From contig QIAJ01000162.1 of NCBI GenBank assembly GCA_003225495.1, positions 1 through 64,000 on the forward strand: DNA of 64,000 bases, read 5' to 3'. Source of the stretch: Acidobacteriota bacterium. GTDB lineage: Bacteria; Acidobacteriota; Terriglobia; Terriglobales; Acidobacteriaceae. Made by a program: the position numbers and the translations under genes. The notes under the pieces were generated by a model. It was not told the DNA's origin. It ran no database searches and worked only from the letters and a program-made list of their open reading frames with translations. Shown here one piece after another: positions 26,967 to 34,774 of the stretch. How positions within the stretch are numbered: position 1 is the first letter of the stretch; each line of letters starts with the position of its first letter.

Positions 26967-27409
26967 TGGGAAGCCTCCTTGGCGTCCGTGGCGCTGCCGC
27001 GGACATGCTTGATCATTTTGAATTCGGTGCCCGATTGGGACGGGTGGATCTCCACCACATCCATGAACGAGCGTATCAGGAAAATGCCACGTCCCGATGT
27101 CTTCATCAAATTTTCCGGCGCCAGTGGATCGGGAATGTTGCTGGCGTCGAGTCCAGGCCCCTGGTCGCGAATTGTAATCACCAGATCGCGGTCCGTGCGC
27201 TCGAACTCGAGCGTCACTTTCTTAGCGGAACTGTAGGCATTGCCGTGCATCACTGCGTTCACGGCGGCCTCGCGGACCGCCATGGAAATTTTCATTACGT
27301 CTTCTTCGTCGAAACCGGCTTCGGCGGCCATGCGGCCGGCGGTCTCTTCGGCGTTGTTCACAGTCTCCAGCGTAGAGTCCAGCGTGTAGGAGACGCGGTT
27401 TCCAGACAT
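26963..27409 (-). CDS. RsbW-like anti-sigma regulatory serine kinase
   Basis: 148 residues from ATG 27409, a GHKL ATPase domain. N-box [17 protein letters not shown]1 DQGPGLD and G2 [13 protein letters not shown] are intact. It pairs with the STAS protein encoded by the overlapping gene and probably holds a sigma factor or another partner. A longer frame to 27448 adds 13 residues not seen in the family. Confidence 0.88.
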   Translation of the reverse strand: MSGNRVSYTLDSTLETVNNAEETAGRMAAEAGFDEEDVMKISMAVREAAVNAVMHGNAYSSAKKVTLEFERTDRDLVITIRDQGPGLDASNIPDPLAPENLMKTSGRGIFLIRSFMDVVEIHPSQSGTEFKMIKHVRGSATDAKEASQ

Positions 27410-27876
27410 AGGGCGCACGGTTCCGAAGTTCACTCGCCCCGCCGGCACCGAGAACCGCTCGGCTCATCCTGCTGGCCAGAAAGCGGTTAGCGGGCGATGG
27501 AGCAGTTTGCCTGTCGGACGTGGAAAAGTCAATTTTTCTGGGAAAAACCTAGTCACGCTCATCGAATTTGTGACTTGACTGTAGTGGGCGGAACGGAGGC
27601 TGCGGAGGATCAGACCATTCGAGCGAGGAACGGGGAACCCGCACTATAGTCGTGCAGGAGTGAGCTTGGACAGGAATTGTGCACTCACGACTTCGCTTCG
27701 GGAGGCGTTGCAAAAACAGCGAGCAAAGCACTCACAACCAGTGCAAGCATCAACATTCGCTCAGCCTCTGTGGAATTCGCAAGAGCCTTCCGAAGGAATA
27801 TGAAAATTTAGTGTGTTTCCTGCGCTCGTGTGCATTGATCTGGATTCGTCAACCCTAGTTGAGTATTCTCAAGGCT
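27410..27876. other. Intergenic region, no gene recognised
   Basis: 467 bp between the anti-sigma kinase and the MgtE-N/CBS gene, which point away from each other. It must hold both promoters. No open frame with coding character, no RNA fold and no clear operator was found. Confidence 0.6.
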
Positions 27877-29118
27877 GTGAGCACTCTGTCCCTGAGCGAA
27901 TTGTTGGGTTTGACGGTCTACGACTCGACCGGCGCCGCGAGCGGACGTGTGCGCGAGGCGGCACTGGTTCCGCAGGAGGATCGGTCACGGATTTCAGCGC
28001 TGATCGTTAAGACCCGCATGGGAAGCCGGACTCTGCCCTGCAGTTCGGTTTCGGGCATTGACGGAGGCATCAGGGCTTCTACGACCCTCGCGGAATGGAA
28101 TCCAGCCACTGGGGCGGAAGGGCAGTTCCTGTTAAGCCGGGATCTTCTGGATCAGCAGGTGATCGATGTCCACGGCCGAAAAGTGGTCCGGGTCAACGAC
28201 GTCGATTTTTATCAGGAAACCGCGCACAACCGGCTCATCCTGAAGATTGAGGGAGTTGATGTAGGGGCGCGGGGGGCGGTTCGGCGTTTACTCAAGGGAG
28301 TGATTCCATTTTCGGTTCTGCGCAAATTGGTTCAACGAATTCCGCCGCGCGAGATTCCCTGGGAATTTGTCGATCTGATTGAGACCGACCCCGCCCGGCG
28401 CGTCAAGCTAAAGATCTCACACGACAGGCTGGCGAAGCTCCATCCTGCCGACATTGCGGACATAGTAGAAGACCTGGCTCCCAATGAGCGGGAGGCTGTG
28501 TTCGAGACGCTGGACGAGGAGGTGGCTGCCGAAGCCCTCGAAGAATTGGAACCGAAATTCCAGAAAGCGGTTGTGGAATCGCTTGAGACTGACCGCGCCG
28601 CTGACATCGTCGAGGAGATGGAACCAGATGCGGCTGCCGACCTGCTTGGCGATTTGTCAGACGACCGGACGGAAGAAATCCTGGTGCAGATGCAACCGCA
28701 GGAGCGCCAGGAAGTAGCCGACCTGCTGGAATTCGGAGAAAATACCGCCGCCGGCCGTATGACCACGGAATACATTGCCCTGGCGGTGGGCGCTACGGCT
28801 CACGATGCGATCGAGGCTATGCGCAACTTCGAGGGGCGTATGGAGAGCATGAGTACGGTGTTCCTGATCGATTCCAACGGAACCCTTACGGGCTCGGTTC
28901 CGGTGGTGAAAATTGCAATGGCCAAGCCCGAGACTCCGTTACTTGCGCTGCATCAGGAACCATCGATCTATTCGCGGGCCAATGCCAAGGAAAAGGAATT
29001 TGCGGAGCTGTTCGATAAATACAATCTGCTCACATTGCCGGTGGTCGACGATCATAACCGGCTCGTCGGCGTCATTACTCCTGACGACATCATCAACATG
29101 TTGCGCGCCAAGCTGTAA
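27877..29118 (+). CDS. PRC-barrel, MgtE N-domain and CBS protein without the transporter domain
   Basis: 413 residues from GTG 27877 (TTG 27859 is an alternative). Two PRC-barrel-like segments (about residues 1-70 and 85-130) precede an MgtE N-terminal superhelix (about 180-295, with LHPADIADIVEDL and repeated D-R-A-A-D-I-V-E-E-M units) and a CBS pair (about 300-410, ending TLPVVDDHNRLVGVITPDDI). The five-helix membrane domain of MgtE is absent. In MgtE these parts sense cytosolic magnesium, so the protein is probably a soluble Mg sensor. The NRAMP-like gene 206 nt downstream is the likely target. Confidence 0.85.
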   Translation: MSTLSLSELLGLTVYDSTGAASGRVREAALVPQEDRSRISALIVKTRMGSRTLPCSSVSGIDGGIRASTTLAEWNPATGAEGQFLLSRDLLDQQVIDVHGRKVVRVNDVDFYQETAHNRLILKIEGVDVGARGAVRRLLKGVIPFSVLRKLVQRIPPREIPWEFVDLIETDPARRVKLKISHDRLAKLHPADIADIVEDLAPNEREAVFETLDEEVAAEALEELEPKFQKAVVESLETDRAADIVEEMEPDAAADLLGDLSDDRTEEILVQMQPQERQEVADLLEFGENTAAGRMTTEYIALAVGATAHDAIEAMRNFEGRMESMSTVFLIDSNGTLTGSVPVVKIAMAKPETPLLALHQEPSIYSRANAKEKEFAELFDKYNLLTLPVVDDHNRLVGVITPDDIINMLRAKL

Positions 29119-29324
29119 TGAACCCTCAGTAGTTTCTTTGACAGTCCGCATGACAAATGAAATCTCGCCGCAGATGCGAGCGCCGGCATCTCGACACGAC
29201 CTTCGGTAACGCTGGCAATTTTCGATTTCTTTTGTTGCCGGCTGTTTTCACCTGTTCAGAATCAGGCCGCTGCATTTATCCTGATTCGGCTCTTTTGTGA
29301 AATTAATCCCCGTGAACTGCGCGC

Positions 29325-30584
29325 ATGCGATTCCTGAGACGTTGGAAGACCCAGATCCTGCTGTTTTTTTCTGTGGTGGGACCGGGCTTTATTACCGCGA
29401 ACGTGGACAACGATGCGGGGGGAATCCTCACTTATTCCCAGGCTGGCGCGCAGTTCGGCCACCAACTTCTGTGGACCATGATCCCGATCACAGTGGCGTT
29501 GATTGTCGTGCAGGAAATGTGCGCCCGCATGGGAGCCGTCACTGGAAAAGGCCTGAGCGATCTAATCCGAGAAGAATATGGCCTGCGGATCACGTTTCTG
29601 ATGATGATCGGAATTCTGATCTGCAATTTCGGGAATGTGGTTACCGAGTTTGCGGGAATCGCCGCGAGCATGGAACTGTTCGGCGTGTCGCGATACATTT
29701 CCGTTCCGATTTGTGCGGTGTTGGTATGGCTGATCGTCGTTAAGGGGCAATACAAGACCGTCGAGAAAGTATTCCTGGCCGCGTCTTTCTTTTACATCAC
29801 ATACATTTTTGCGGGAGTGCTGGCGAAGCCTGCGTGGCTGGACGCCACCACCGCGACTGTAACGCCGCCGCATCTGGCTGCTTTCAAAGAACATTCGTAT
29901 CTCTACCTGGTCATCGGTTTGGTGGGAACGACGATCGCTCCGTGGATGCAGTTCTATTTGCAGGCATCGGTGGTGGAAAAGGGAGTCACAAAGCGGCAAT
30001 ACAAGGCGTCGCAGTTAGACGTGGTGGTCGGATGTGTATTTACCGATGTAGTGGCGTGGTTCATCATCGTGGCCTGCGCCGCCACTCTCTACGTTCATGG
30101 ACATCGCGATATTCGTGATGCCGCTGACGGCGCCCAGGCGCTGCGTCCGCTGGCGGGAGACTATGCTTACATACTTTTCTCGCTGGGATTGTTCAACGCC
30201 TCCCTGTTCGCGGCATCGATTCTTCCACTTTCAACTGCTTACACGGTTTGCGAGGGACTGGGTTTTGAGTCGGGTGTGGGACGGAAATTTTCTGAGGCTC
30301 CGGCATTCTACTGGTTGTATACGCTTCTGATTGTGGCTGGAGGAGCGGTGATCCTTCTACCCCATTTGCCTCTGGTGAAAATCTCTGTGTTGTCGCAGGT
30401 TGTGAACGGCGGAGTGCTTCCGTTCGTGCTTATTTTCATGCTGTTGCTCATAAACAAGAAAGAACTTATGGAAGAGCACGTCAATTCGCGAAGCTTCAAT
30501 TTCATTGCATGGGGGACAACGGTCATCATGATCGTGCTGACGATTGTCTTACTTTGGAATAATCTTCGGGGCGGAACCGGGTAG
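29325..30584 (+). CDS. Non-canonical NRAMP-family metal transporter
   Basis: 419 residues, eleven predicted membrane helices of the LeuT/NRAMP fold. The TM1 metal motif DPGN is replaced by D28-N-D-A31 (NVDNDAGGILTYSQAG), and the TM6 segment that is usually M-P-H reads A205-P-W in TTIAPWMQF. Canonical Mn/Fe coordination by the TM6 methionine is therefore lost. NRAMP relatives without it have been described as Mg transporters, which would suit the MgtE-N/CBS neighbour. Substrate is inferred, not shown. Confidence 0.82.
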   Translation: MRFLRRWKTQILLFFSVVGPGFITANVDNDAGGILTYSQAGAQFGHQLLWTMIPITVALIVVQEMCARMGAVTGKGLSDLIREEYGLRITFLMMIGILICNFGNVVTEFAGIAASMELFGVSRYISVPICAVLVWLIVVKGQYKTVEKVFLAASFFYITYIFAGVLAKPAWLDATTATVTPPHLAAFKEHSYLYLVIGLVGTTIAPWMQFYLQASVVEKGVTKRQYKASQLDVVVGCVFTDVVAWFIIVACAATLYVHGHRDIRDAADGAQALRPLAGDYAYILFSLGLFNASLFAASILPLSTAYTVCEGLGFESGVGRKFSEAPAFYWLYTLLIVAGGAVILLPHLPLVKISVLSQVVNGGVLPFVLIFMLLLINKKELMEEHVNSRSFNFIAWGTTVIMIVLTIVLLWNNLRGGTG

Positions 30585-30680
30585 ACCGAAGTTGTTGCAC
30601 CGTCGAGACGCAGAGTTCGCCGAGGCATGCGAAAAAGAGTTCCTGTCAATCTCTCGCATTCGACAAACCCGGCAAAAGGC

Positions 30681-31085
30681 TCAAAGAATCTTTCCTGCGG
30701 CCAGGTCCTTTACGAGCGTCAGGTCGGCTTCGAGGAAGTCCAATTTCGTCAATTCGCTGCGCTCGACCCATCGGATCTCGCGGAAGATGCGGTTTTCGAT
30801 TTCACTTTTATAGCTCAGTACGGCGAAAAAACGTAGCTCTACAGAACTGCCGCCGGGATATTCGTGGAGGATGCGGGCCACTTCATCGCCAATCACGGCC
30901 TCAATTCCAAGTTCTTCTTCCAGTTCGCGGCGGAGCGCGTCGCGAGGTTGTTCACCCTCTTCGATTTTGCCGCCAGGGAATTCCCATTTGAGCGGCATGA
31001 CCTGATGGCGGGTGCGCTGGCAGGCGAGGATCTTGTCATCCTTCAGGATTAGAGCGGCTACGACGCGTTTGATGGTGTGAGAGAT
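30681..31085 (-). CDS. NUDIX (MutT-like) hydrolase with no canonical start codon
   Basis: The NUDIX box is intact: GGKIEEGEQPRDALRRELEEELG, covering G-x5-E-x7-RE-x2-EE-x-G. The conserved N-terminal strand (TIKRVVAALILKDDKILACQ, RTRHQVMPLKWEFPGG) is encoded upstream of the only ATG at 30998, so that ATG is too short. No ATG, GTG or TTG is in frame further up. An ATC at 31085 would give S-H-T-I-K-R and a normal length of 134 residues. Either a rare start codon is used or the start was mutated. A hairpin repeat begins 6 nt upstream. The protein would clean oxidised nucleotides such as 8-oxo-dGTP. Confidence 0.7.
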   Translation of the reverse strand: MSHTIKRVVAALILKDDKILACQRTRHQVMPLKWEFPGGKIEEGEQPRDALRRELEEELGIEAVIGDEVARILHEYPGGSSVELRFFAVLSYKSEIENRIFREIRWVERSELTKLDFLEADLTLVKDLAAGKIL

Positions 31086-31090
31086 GGCTT

Positions 31091-31164
31091 CAGCTCTTGA
31101 CTCCTGGCCGTGCGCGAAATTTGCGGTGGATTGCCAGCAGCTAGCAGCCAGGAGCCAAAAGCTG
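31091..31164. repeat. Inverted repeat upstream of the NUDIX gene
   Basis: CAGCTCTTGACTCCTGGC (31091-31108) is matched by GCCAGGAGCCAAAAGCTG (31147-31164) with two mismatches, 38 nt apart. Arm length and loop size resemble the element at 6686-6777, though the sequences differ. Confidence 0.55.
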
Positions 31165-31176
31165 GGTTGTTTTGAC

Positions 31177-31665
31177 TTACGCCTGTTCCAGGCGCTTGCC
31201 GACGAGTTGAGCGCAATATTCGACTAGCTCGCGATCTTCGAAACCAAACGCTGCAGGAAAGTGACTGTCAATGTCTAGCTCTCCGGCCACTTGCCCGTGC
31301 GCGAAGATAGGGACAACGATTTCAGACTTGGTTTCGACCGAGCATGCCAGGTAACGTGGATCGCTGCGAACGTCGTCCACAACAACAGTCTTGCCCGAAG
31401 AGGCCGCCGCGCCGCAGATGCCCTGGTTGAGAGCGATGCGGGTGTGCGGCGTCATCGCCCCCTGGAAATGTCCGAGCACCAGCATCGGCGGATCGGCGCC
31501 TGGCTCAAGCATATAGAAACCAACCCAGTTGTATTTCAACATTTTGTCAAACAACAGATGCGTGACGTTGTCCATTAACTGGTCTGCACTGTGCGCTTCG
31601 GCGCTGAGCCGGGGAAGTTCCTTGCGCACTTCTTCAATCTTTAACGCGTCCGAAGTCGTTGACAT
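31177..31665 (-). CDS. GAF-domain free methionine-R-sulfoxide reductase
   Basis: 162 residues, a single GAF domain. NWVGFYML, QGICGAAA, DDVRSDPRYLAC, KSEIVVPI and ELDIDSH are the family signature. Cysteines C84 and C108 are 24 residues apart, matching the resolving and catalytic cysteines of yeast fRMsr. The enzyme reduces free L-methionine-(R)-S-oxide with thioredoxin. It lies near the NUDIX gene, and both deal with oxidised metabolites. Confidence 0.88.
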   Translation of the reverse strand: MSTTSDALKIEEVRKELPRLSAEAHSADQLMDNVTHLLFDKMLKYNWVGFYMLEPGADPPMLVLGHFQGAMTPHTRIALNQGICGAAASSGKTVVVDDVRSDPRYLACSVETKSEIVVPIFAHGQVAGELDIDSHFPAAFGFEDRELVEYCAQLVGKRLEQA

Positions 31666-31677
31666 GCGTCTCCAATC

Positions 31678-32526
31678 CTAAACTACTGATTGCGAGGCGG
31701 CATCTTTTGCGGGCATCGCGTGCGCAATCGACCGTAATCCGGGCGCGTTACCGAATTCTTTGGGATGAATTGCCGCCGCGAGCGCTTGCAACCCATGGAT
31801 CAATGTGGGCGCGGGCGTATTCAGAAGTTCGTCGGAAATGCAGTAGATCTGTGAATTGCGGGCCGCCGTCGTTTCGGCCCAGCCTCGCGCATTAACAATT
31901 TTTGCTAACGGTACACGATCGCCGGCGCCACACCAGGCGGCGATTATAATCTCGGGGTCCTGTCGCATCATTTCTTCGGCAAGAACCTGTTTGCCGGGTT
32001 CTCCCATAAAGACGCCACCGGCTGCATTGATCAGTTCCGCCACCCAGCACTGCGAGGTGATCAGAGGCTTGCCCCATTCCTCGCAGAAGACACGCTTGAG
32101 TGGAAGGCTGGCAACGCGGCGACGAACGTCTTCTATTGCTTCCTGCATATCCGAGATAACTCTAGTAGCGCGATCAGCGGGGCTGACTACTGCGGCGATC
32201 ATGGCAATGTCGGTATAGATGTCGGCCAGCGTTCGTGGAGCGAGCCCTAGAAAGCGCACCCCAGCCTTTAGGATCTCCGCCACTGCGGCTTGCTGGTAGG
32301 GAACGGCCGCGATGACGAGGTCGGGATTGGCGGCAAGAATCTCATCCGCCTTCGAAGTCCAGGAATCAGCGATGATCAGCCGTCTGCTTTGACGGACTTC
32401 GGGAACGACGTCCGCGCAATACTTTGTGCAGGCAACTACCCGGTCGAGTTCTCCGATGCTCGCGAGGATGACCGTAGCGCTCGGTTGCAGGCATGCGATT
32501 CGCCGCGGGCCGTGCGGTTCGGGCAT
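31678..32526 (-). CDS. BtuF-like cobalamin/iron-complex binding protein, no signal peptide
   Basis: 282 residues, periplasmic-binding fold with RIACLQPSATVILASIGELDRVVACTKYC, then NPDLVIAA and the ending EFG. It resembles the cobalamin-binding BtuF family, but the N-terminus has no signal peptide or lipobox and no BtuC/BtuD genes are adjacent. A cytoplasmic or differently exported role is possible. The 5' end overlaps the upstream antisense start region of the NifU-like gene, with which it is divergent. Confidence 0.75.
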   Translation of the reverse strand: MPEPHGPRRIACLQPSATVILASIGELDRVVACTKYCADVVPEVRQSRRLIIADSWTSKADEILAANPDLVIAAVPYQQAAVAEILKAGVRFLGLAPRTLADIYTDIAMIAAVVSPADRATRVISDMQEAIEDVRRRVASLPLKRVFCEEWGKPLITSQCWVAELINAAGGVFMGEPGKQVLAEEMMRQDPEIIIAAWCGAGDRVPLAKIVNARGWAETTAARNSQIYCISDELLNTPAPTLIHGLQALAAAIHPKEFGNAPGLRSIAHAMPAKDAASQSVV

Positions 32527-32576
32527 GCTTCCATTGTAGGGCAGGGGACGGGCGAGTCGGCATTTACAATCGCGAT

Positions 32577-32930
32577 GTGTATTCGCCAGAAGTGCTGGAC
32601 CATTTCGAGAATCCGCGTAATGCGGGCGATGTCGAAACGCCAGATGCTACTGTTCAGCTCGAAAACCCAGCCTGCGGGGATGTTCTCAAACTCACGCTCA
32701 AGCTGGACGGGGACCGGATCGCAGACATTCGGTTCCGGGCGAAGGGCTGCGTGCCGGCCATGGCATGCGGGTCGGCGATTACGGAACTGGTTAAGGGAAA
32801 AAAAGTTGAGGAGGCGCGGAGGGTTAGCAGGGAAGAACTGGTGCGGAAGCTTGGCGGCTTGCCTGAGGCCTCGTCGCACGCGGGGCATCTTGCTGTGGAC
32901 ACGCTCCGCGCGCTCCTGGCCAAGAGCTGA
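32577..32930 (+). CDS. NifU/IscU-like iron-sulfur scaffold lacking the third cysteine
   Basis: 117 residues from GTG 32577, the start that gives the family opening YSPEVLDHFENPRNAG. Scaffold cysteines are C33 (ACGD) and C58/C64 (GCVPAMACGSA). The third ligand cysteine, normally in a H-C-x-x-L-A context, is A102 in SSHAGHLAVDTL. The protein may therefore hold a cluster with a different ligand (for example H101) or serve another function. The gene is short and single, with no IscS or IscA neighbour. Confidence 0.8.
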   Translation: MYSPEVLDHFENPRNAGDVETPDATVQLENPACGDVLKLTLKLDGDRIADIRFRAKGCVPAMACGSAITELVKGKKVEEARRVSREELVRKLGGLPEASSHAGHLAVDTLRALLAKS

Positions 32931-32945
32931 TATCTAGCAGCGCGC

Positions 32946-33194
32946 CTAGAAGCGGCTTGCCGGTATTTTTCGTGGCGAAGGGTCCAATTGTTCCAAATTC
33001 GCCGAAATCGCGACCGCACTCAACGCACTGGATTGCAGCATCAACCGGCTAGTCTGGCGCATCATGGTCCAGTCGTACTCATATGCGGTTCCACACAAAA
33101 GGCAGATCTGATAATGACGGCCATTGGCATCTATGCGTGGCCAAGTGAATCGATGCGCACAACCTCTTCCGCAAAGACGCTTCCAAAAATTCAT
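32946..33194 (-). CDS. Small Cys-rich protein, possible zinc ribbon
   Basis: 82 residues from ATG 33194, preceded by a strong GGAGGT ribosome binding site. Cysteines in LCGRGCAHRF and ICLLCGTAYEYDW could bind zinc; the middle segment FTWPRIDANGRHYQ is well formed. The family is not one I can name with certainty; similar small proteins seem common in Acidobacteria (from memory). Function unknown. Its 3' end is 15 nt from the convergent NifU-like gene. Confidence 0.72.
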   Translation of the reverse strand: MNFWKRLCGRGCAHRFTWPRIDANGRHYQICLLCGTAYEYDWTMMRQTSRLMLQSSALSAVAISANLEQLDPSPRKIPASRF

Positions 33195-33353
33195 CGTCAG
33201 ACCTCCCGATTGCGGGCTTTCCAAATTAATGGAAGGCGTTTAGCGAAGTGGGCGATCTGATTTGACTACTGATGTGGCGGACTTTCAAATTACGAACGTG
33301 CATCCCGCCGGCAGTTACGCACTTTCTTGAATTCCTGGAGTCGCGATTCGGGA

Positions 33354-34064
33354 TCAGATTCTATGATTCAGTTCGGGTTGATAGATCTTCCAGCCAGTCG
33401 CAATAGCGATTTTTTTCAACTCTGGATTCGGATTGATTACAAAAGGGTGCTTCGACATCGCCAGCATTTCGCGATCCCAAAGCGCATTGCCGAAGGCACA
33501 ATCTGGGGGAGAGGGCAGCATTGAGCGCAGAGCTTCCGGTTTTCCAGGGCCGCTCGGGACGCGGATCAAGCGGTCGGCGATCACTCCATTTTCTACCGCC
33601 GCCTCGGCAGCCAGAATTCTGTCTTGCGGAATTCCGAAATAACGCATGCCGGAGCGGATGATCCACTGATTGGAAGATGAAACCGCCCAGACGTCAGTGC
33701 CTTCGGCGCGAAGGCGCTGCACGAGTTCGCGCATCTCCTCGAAAATGCCGGGTGCGATGCTCAGGGCAAAGTATTCGTCGGAGGCTCTTTGGATGTCGTC
33801 TTGGCGAAGACCGCGATACAAGGTAACCATTTCACCGCACATCACGCTTTCGGGCACATTGCCAGCTTTGTAGTCGGCATAGCGGGCGCGGGCCCAGCCC
33901 TCGATCTCTTGCGAGACCATTTGCTTCTTCATCGACCAGGAATAAAATCCTTCTCCGGCATCTCCGGACCAGAGCGTTCCGTCGCAGTCAAATGCGGCAA
34001 TCCGCGGTTTGAGGTTAAGGACAGCTTCGAAGAGTTCGGATTTTGTGAGCGTCAGATTGGTCAT
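33354..34064 (-). CDS. HAD-IB family phosphatase
   Basis: 236 residues. Motif I DCDGTLWSGD, motif II VSSSNQWI and a late FGNALWDREML define a HAD phosphatase of the phosphoserine-phosphatase-like branch with a helical C1 cap. Substrate unknown. It lies upstream, on the same strand, of the small Cys-rich gene. Confidence 0.82.
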   Translation of the reverse strand: MTNLTLTKSELFEAVLNLKPRIAAFDCDGTLWSGDAGEGFYSWSMKKQMVSQEIEGWARARYADYKAGNVPESVMCGEMVTLYRGLRQDDIQRASDEYFALSIAPGIFEEMRELVQRLRAEGTDVWAVSSSNQWIIRSGMRYFGIPQDRILAAEAAVENGVIADRLIRVPSGPGKPEALRSMLPSPPDCAFGNALWDREMLAMSKHPFVINPNPELKKIAIATGWKIYQPELNHRI

Positions 34065-34103
34065 TTCATTTTGTGAATGGGCAAGATGACTCGATTGGAG
34101 ATG

Positions 34104-34730
34104 CTACGACGGCAACGCGGCGTACTGGTCTGGAGTGTCGACATTCATGGTTGTGAAAGGATCATTCACGGTCACATAGGCAATCTTATCCTGGTGGGCA
34201 TGCTCGATTTCGCGTGCGCTGGCGGTCGCGGGAGCTCGCAAAAATGCTTCGATCATCTCGCGTCCCACCAGAATCGGGTGTCCATGCTTGCCCTGATACT
34301 CGGGGACGACTGCCCACATCCCGCGCTTCAAGGCCTGCCCGAATTCTGCTTGCAGAATCACAACCGTTTCAAACCTAACCGGCGGCCGGTCCACCAGCGT
34401 GACCATGGCAGCGTCGCGGCCGCGGTTCAGAACTTCGCGCAGACCCGTTTGCAGGGAACTGAACTGACCTCGTGAAGGATCGGGATTGACTAAAAGCGAC
34501 GCGCCCCGGGCGTAGACGATGGGGGAAAGGTCATTCACGTTTTTGCCGGCGACCACCAGAATGACGTCGACGTAGGGACTGAAGAGGCTGATGGCCGCCG
34601 AGAGGAACGTATTCCCGGTGCTGGTTCCAGCCGATTGCGGTGGCCAGGGAAGCAAGGCTTTGTCACGTCCCATGCGTGAAGATTCACCCGCTGCCAGGAT
34701 CACGCCGCTGAAGCTTATAGAGCTGCCCAT
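34104..34730 (-). CDS. MobA-like nucleotidyltransferase
   Basis: 208 residues. VILAAGESSRMGRDKALLPW is the nucleotide-binding signature of the MobA/MocA/IspD-like family, with VTLVDRPPV and the acidic D in NVDTPDQY. It may add CMP or GMP to molybdopterin cofactor. The closest kind is MocA-like (YgfJ) protein. No other cofactor genes are adjacent. Confidence 0.8.
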   Translation of the reverse strand: MGSSISFSGVILAAGESSRMGRDKALLPWPPQSAGTSTGNTFLSAAISLFSPYVDVILVVAGKNVNDLSPIVYARGASLLVNPDPSRGQFSSLQTGLREVLNRGRDAAMVTLVDRPPVRFETVVILQAEFGQALKRGMWAVVPEYQGKHGHPILVGREMIEAFLRAPATASAREIEHAHQDKIAYVTVNDPFTTMNVDTPDQYAALPS

Positions 34731-34774
34731 GACGCGAAGATAGCAAACTCATTCCAGGCTGCCAAGGATAAGCG

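Noticed and set aside
27549-27731. 60-codon minus-strand frame in the intergenic region
   Set aside because: No ribosome binding site or domain pattern; composition looks random.
29119-29324. Possible metal riboswitch before the NRAMP gene
   Set aside because: I could not find the conserved loops of the Mn (yybP-ykoY) or Mg (ykoK) classes in these 206 bases.
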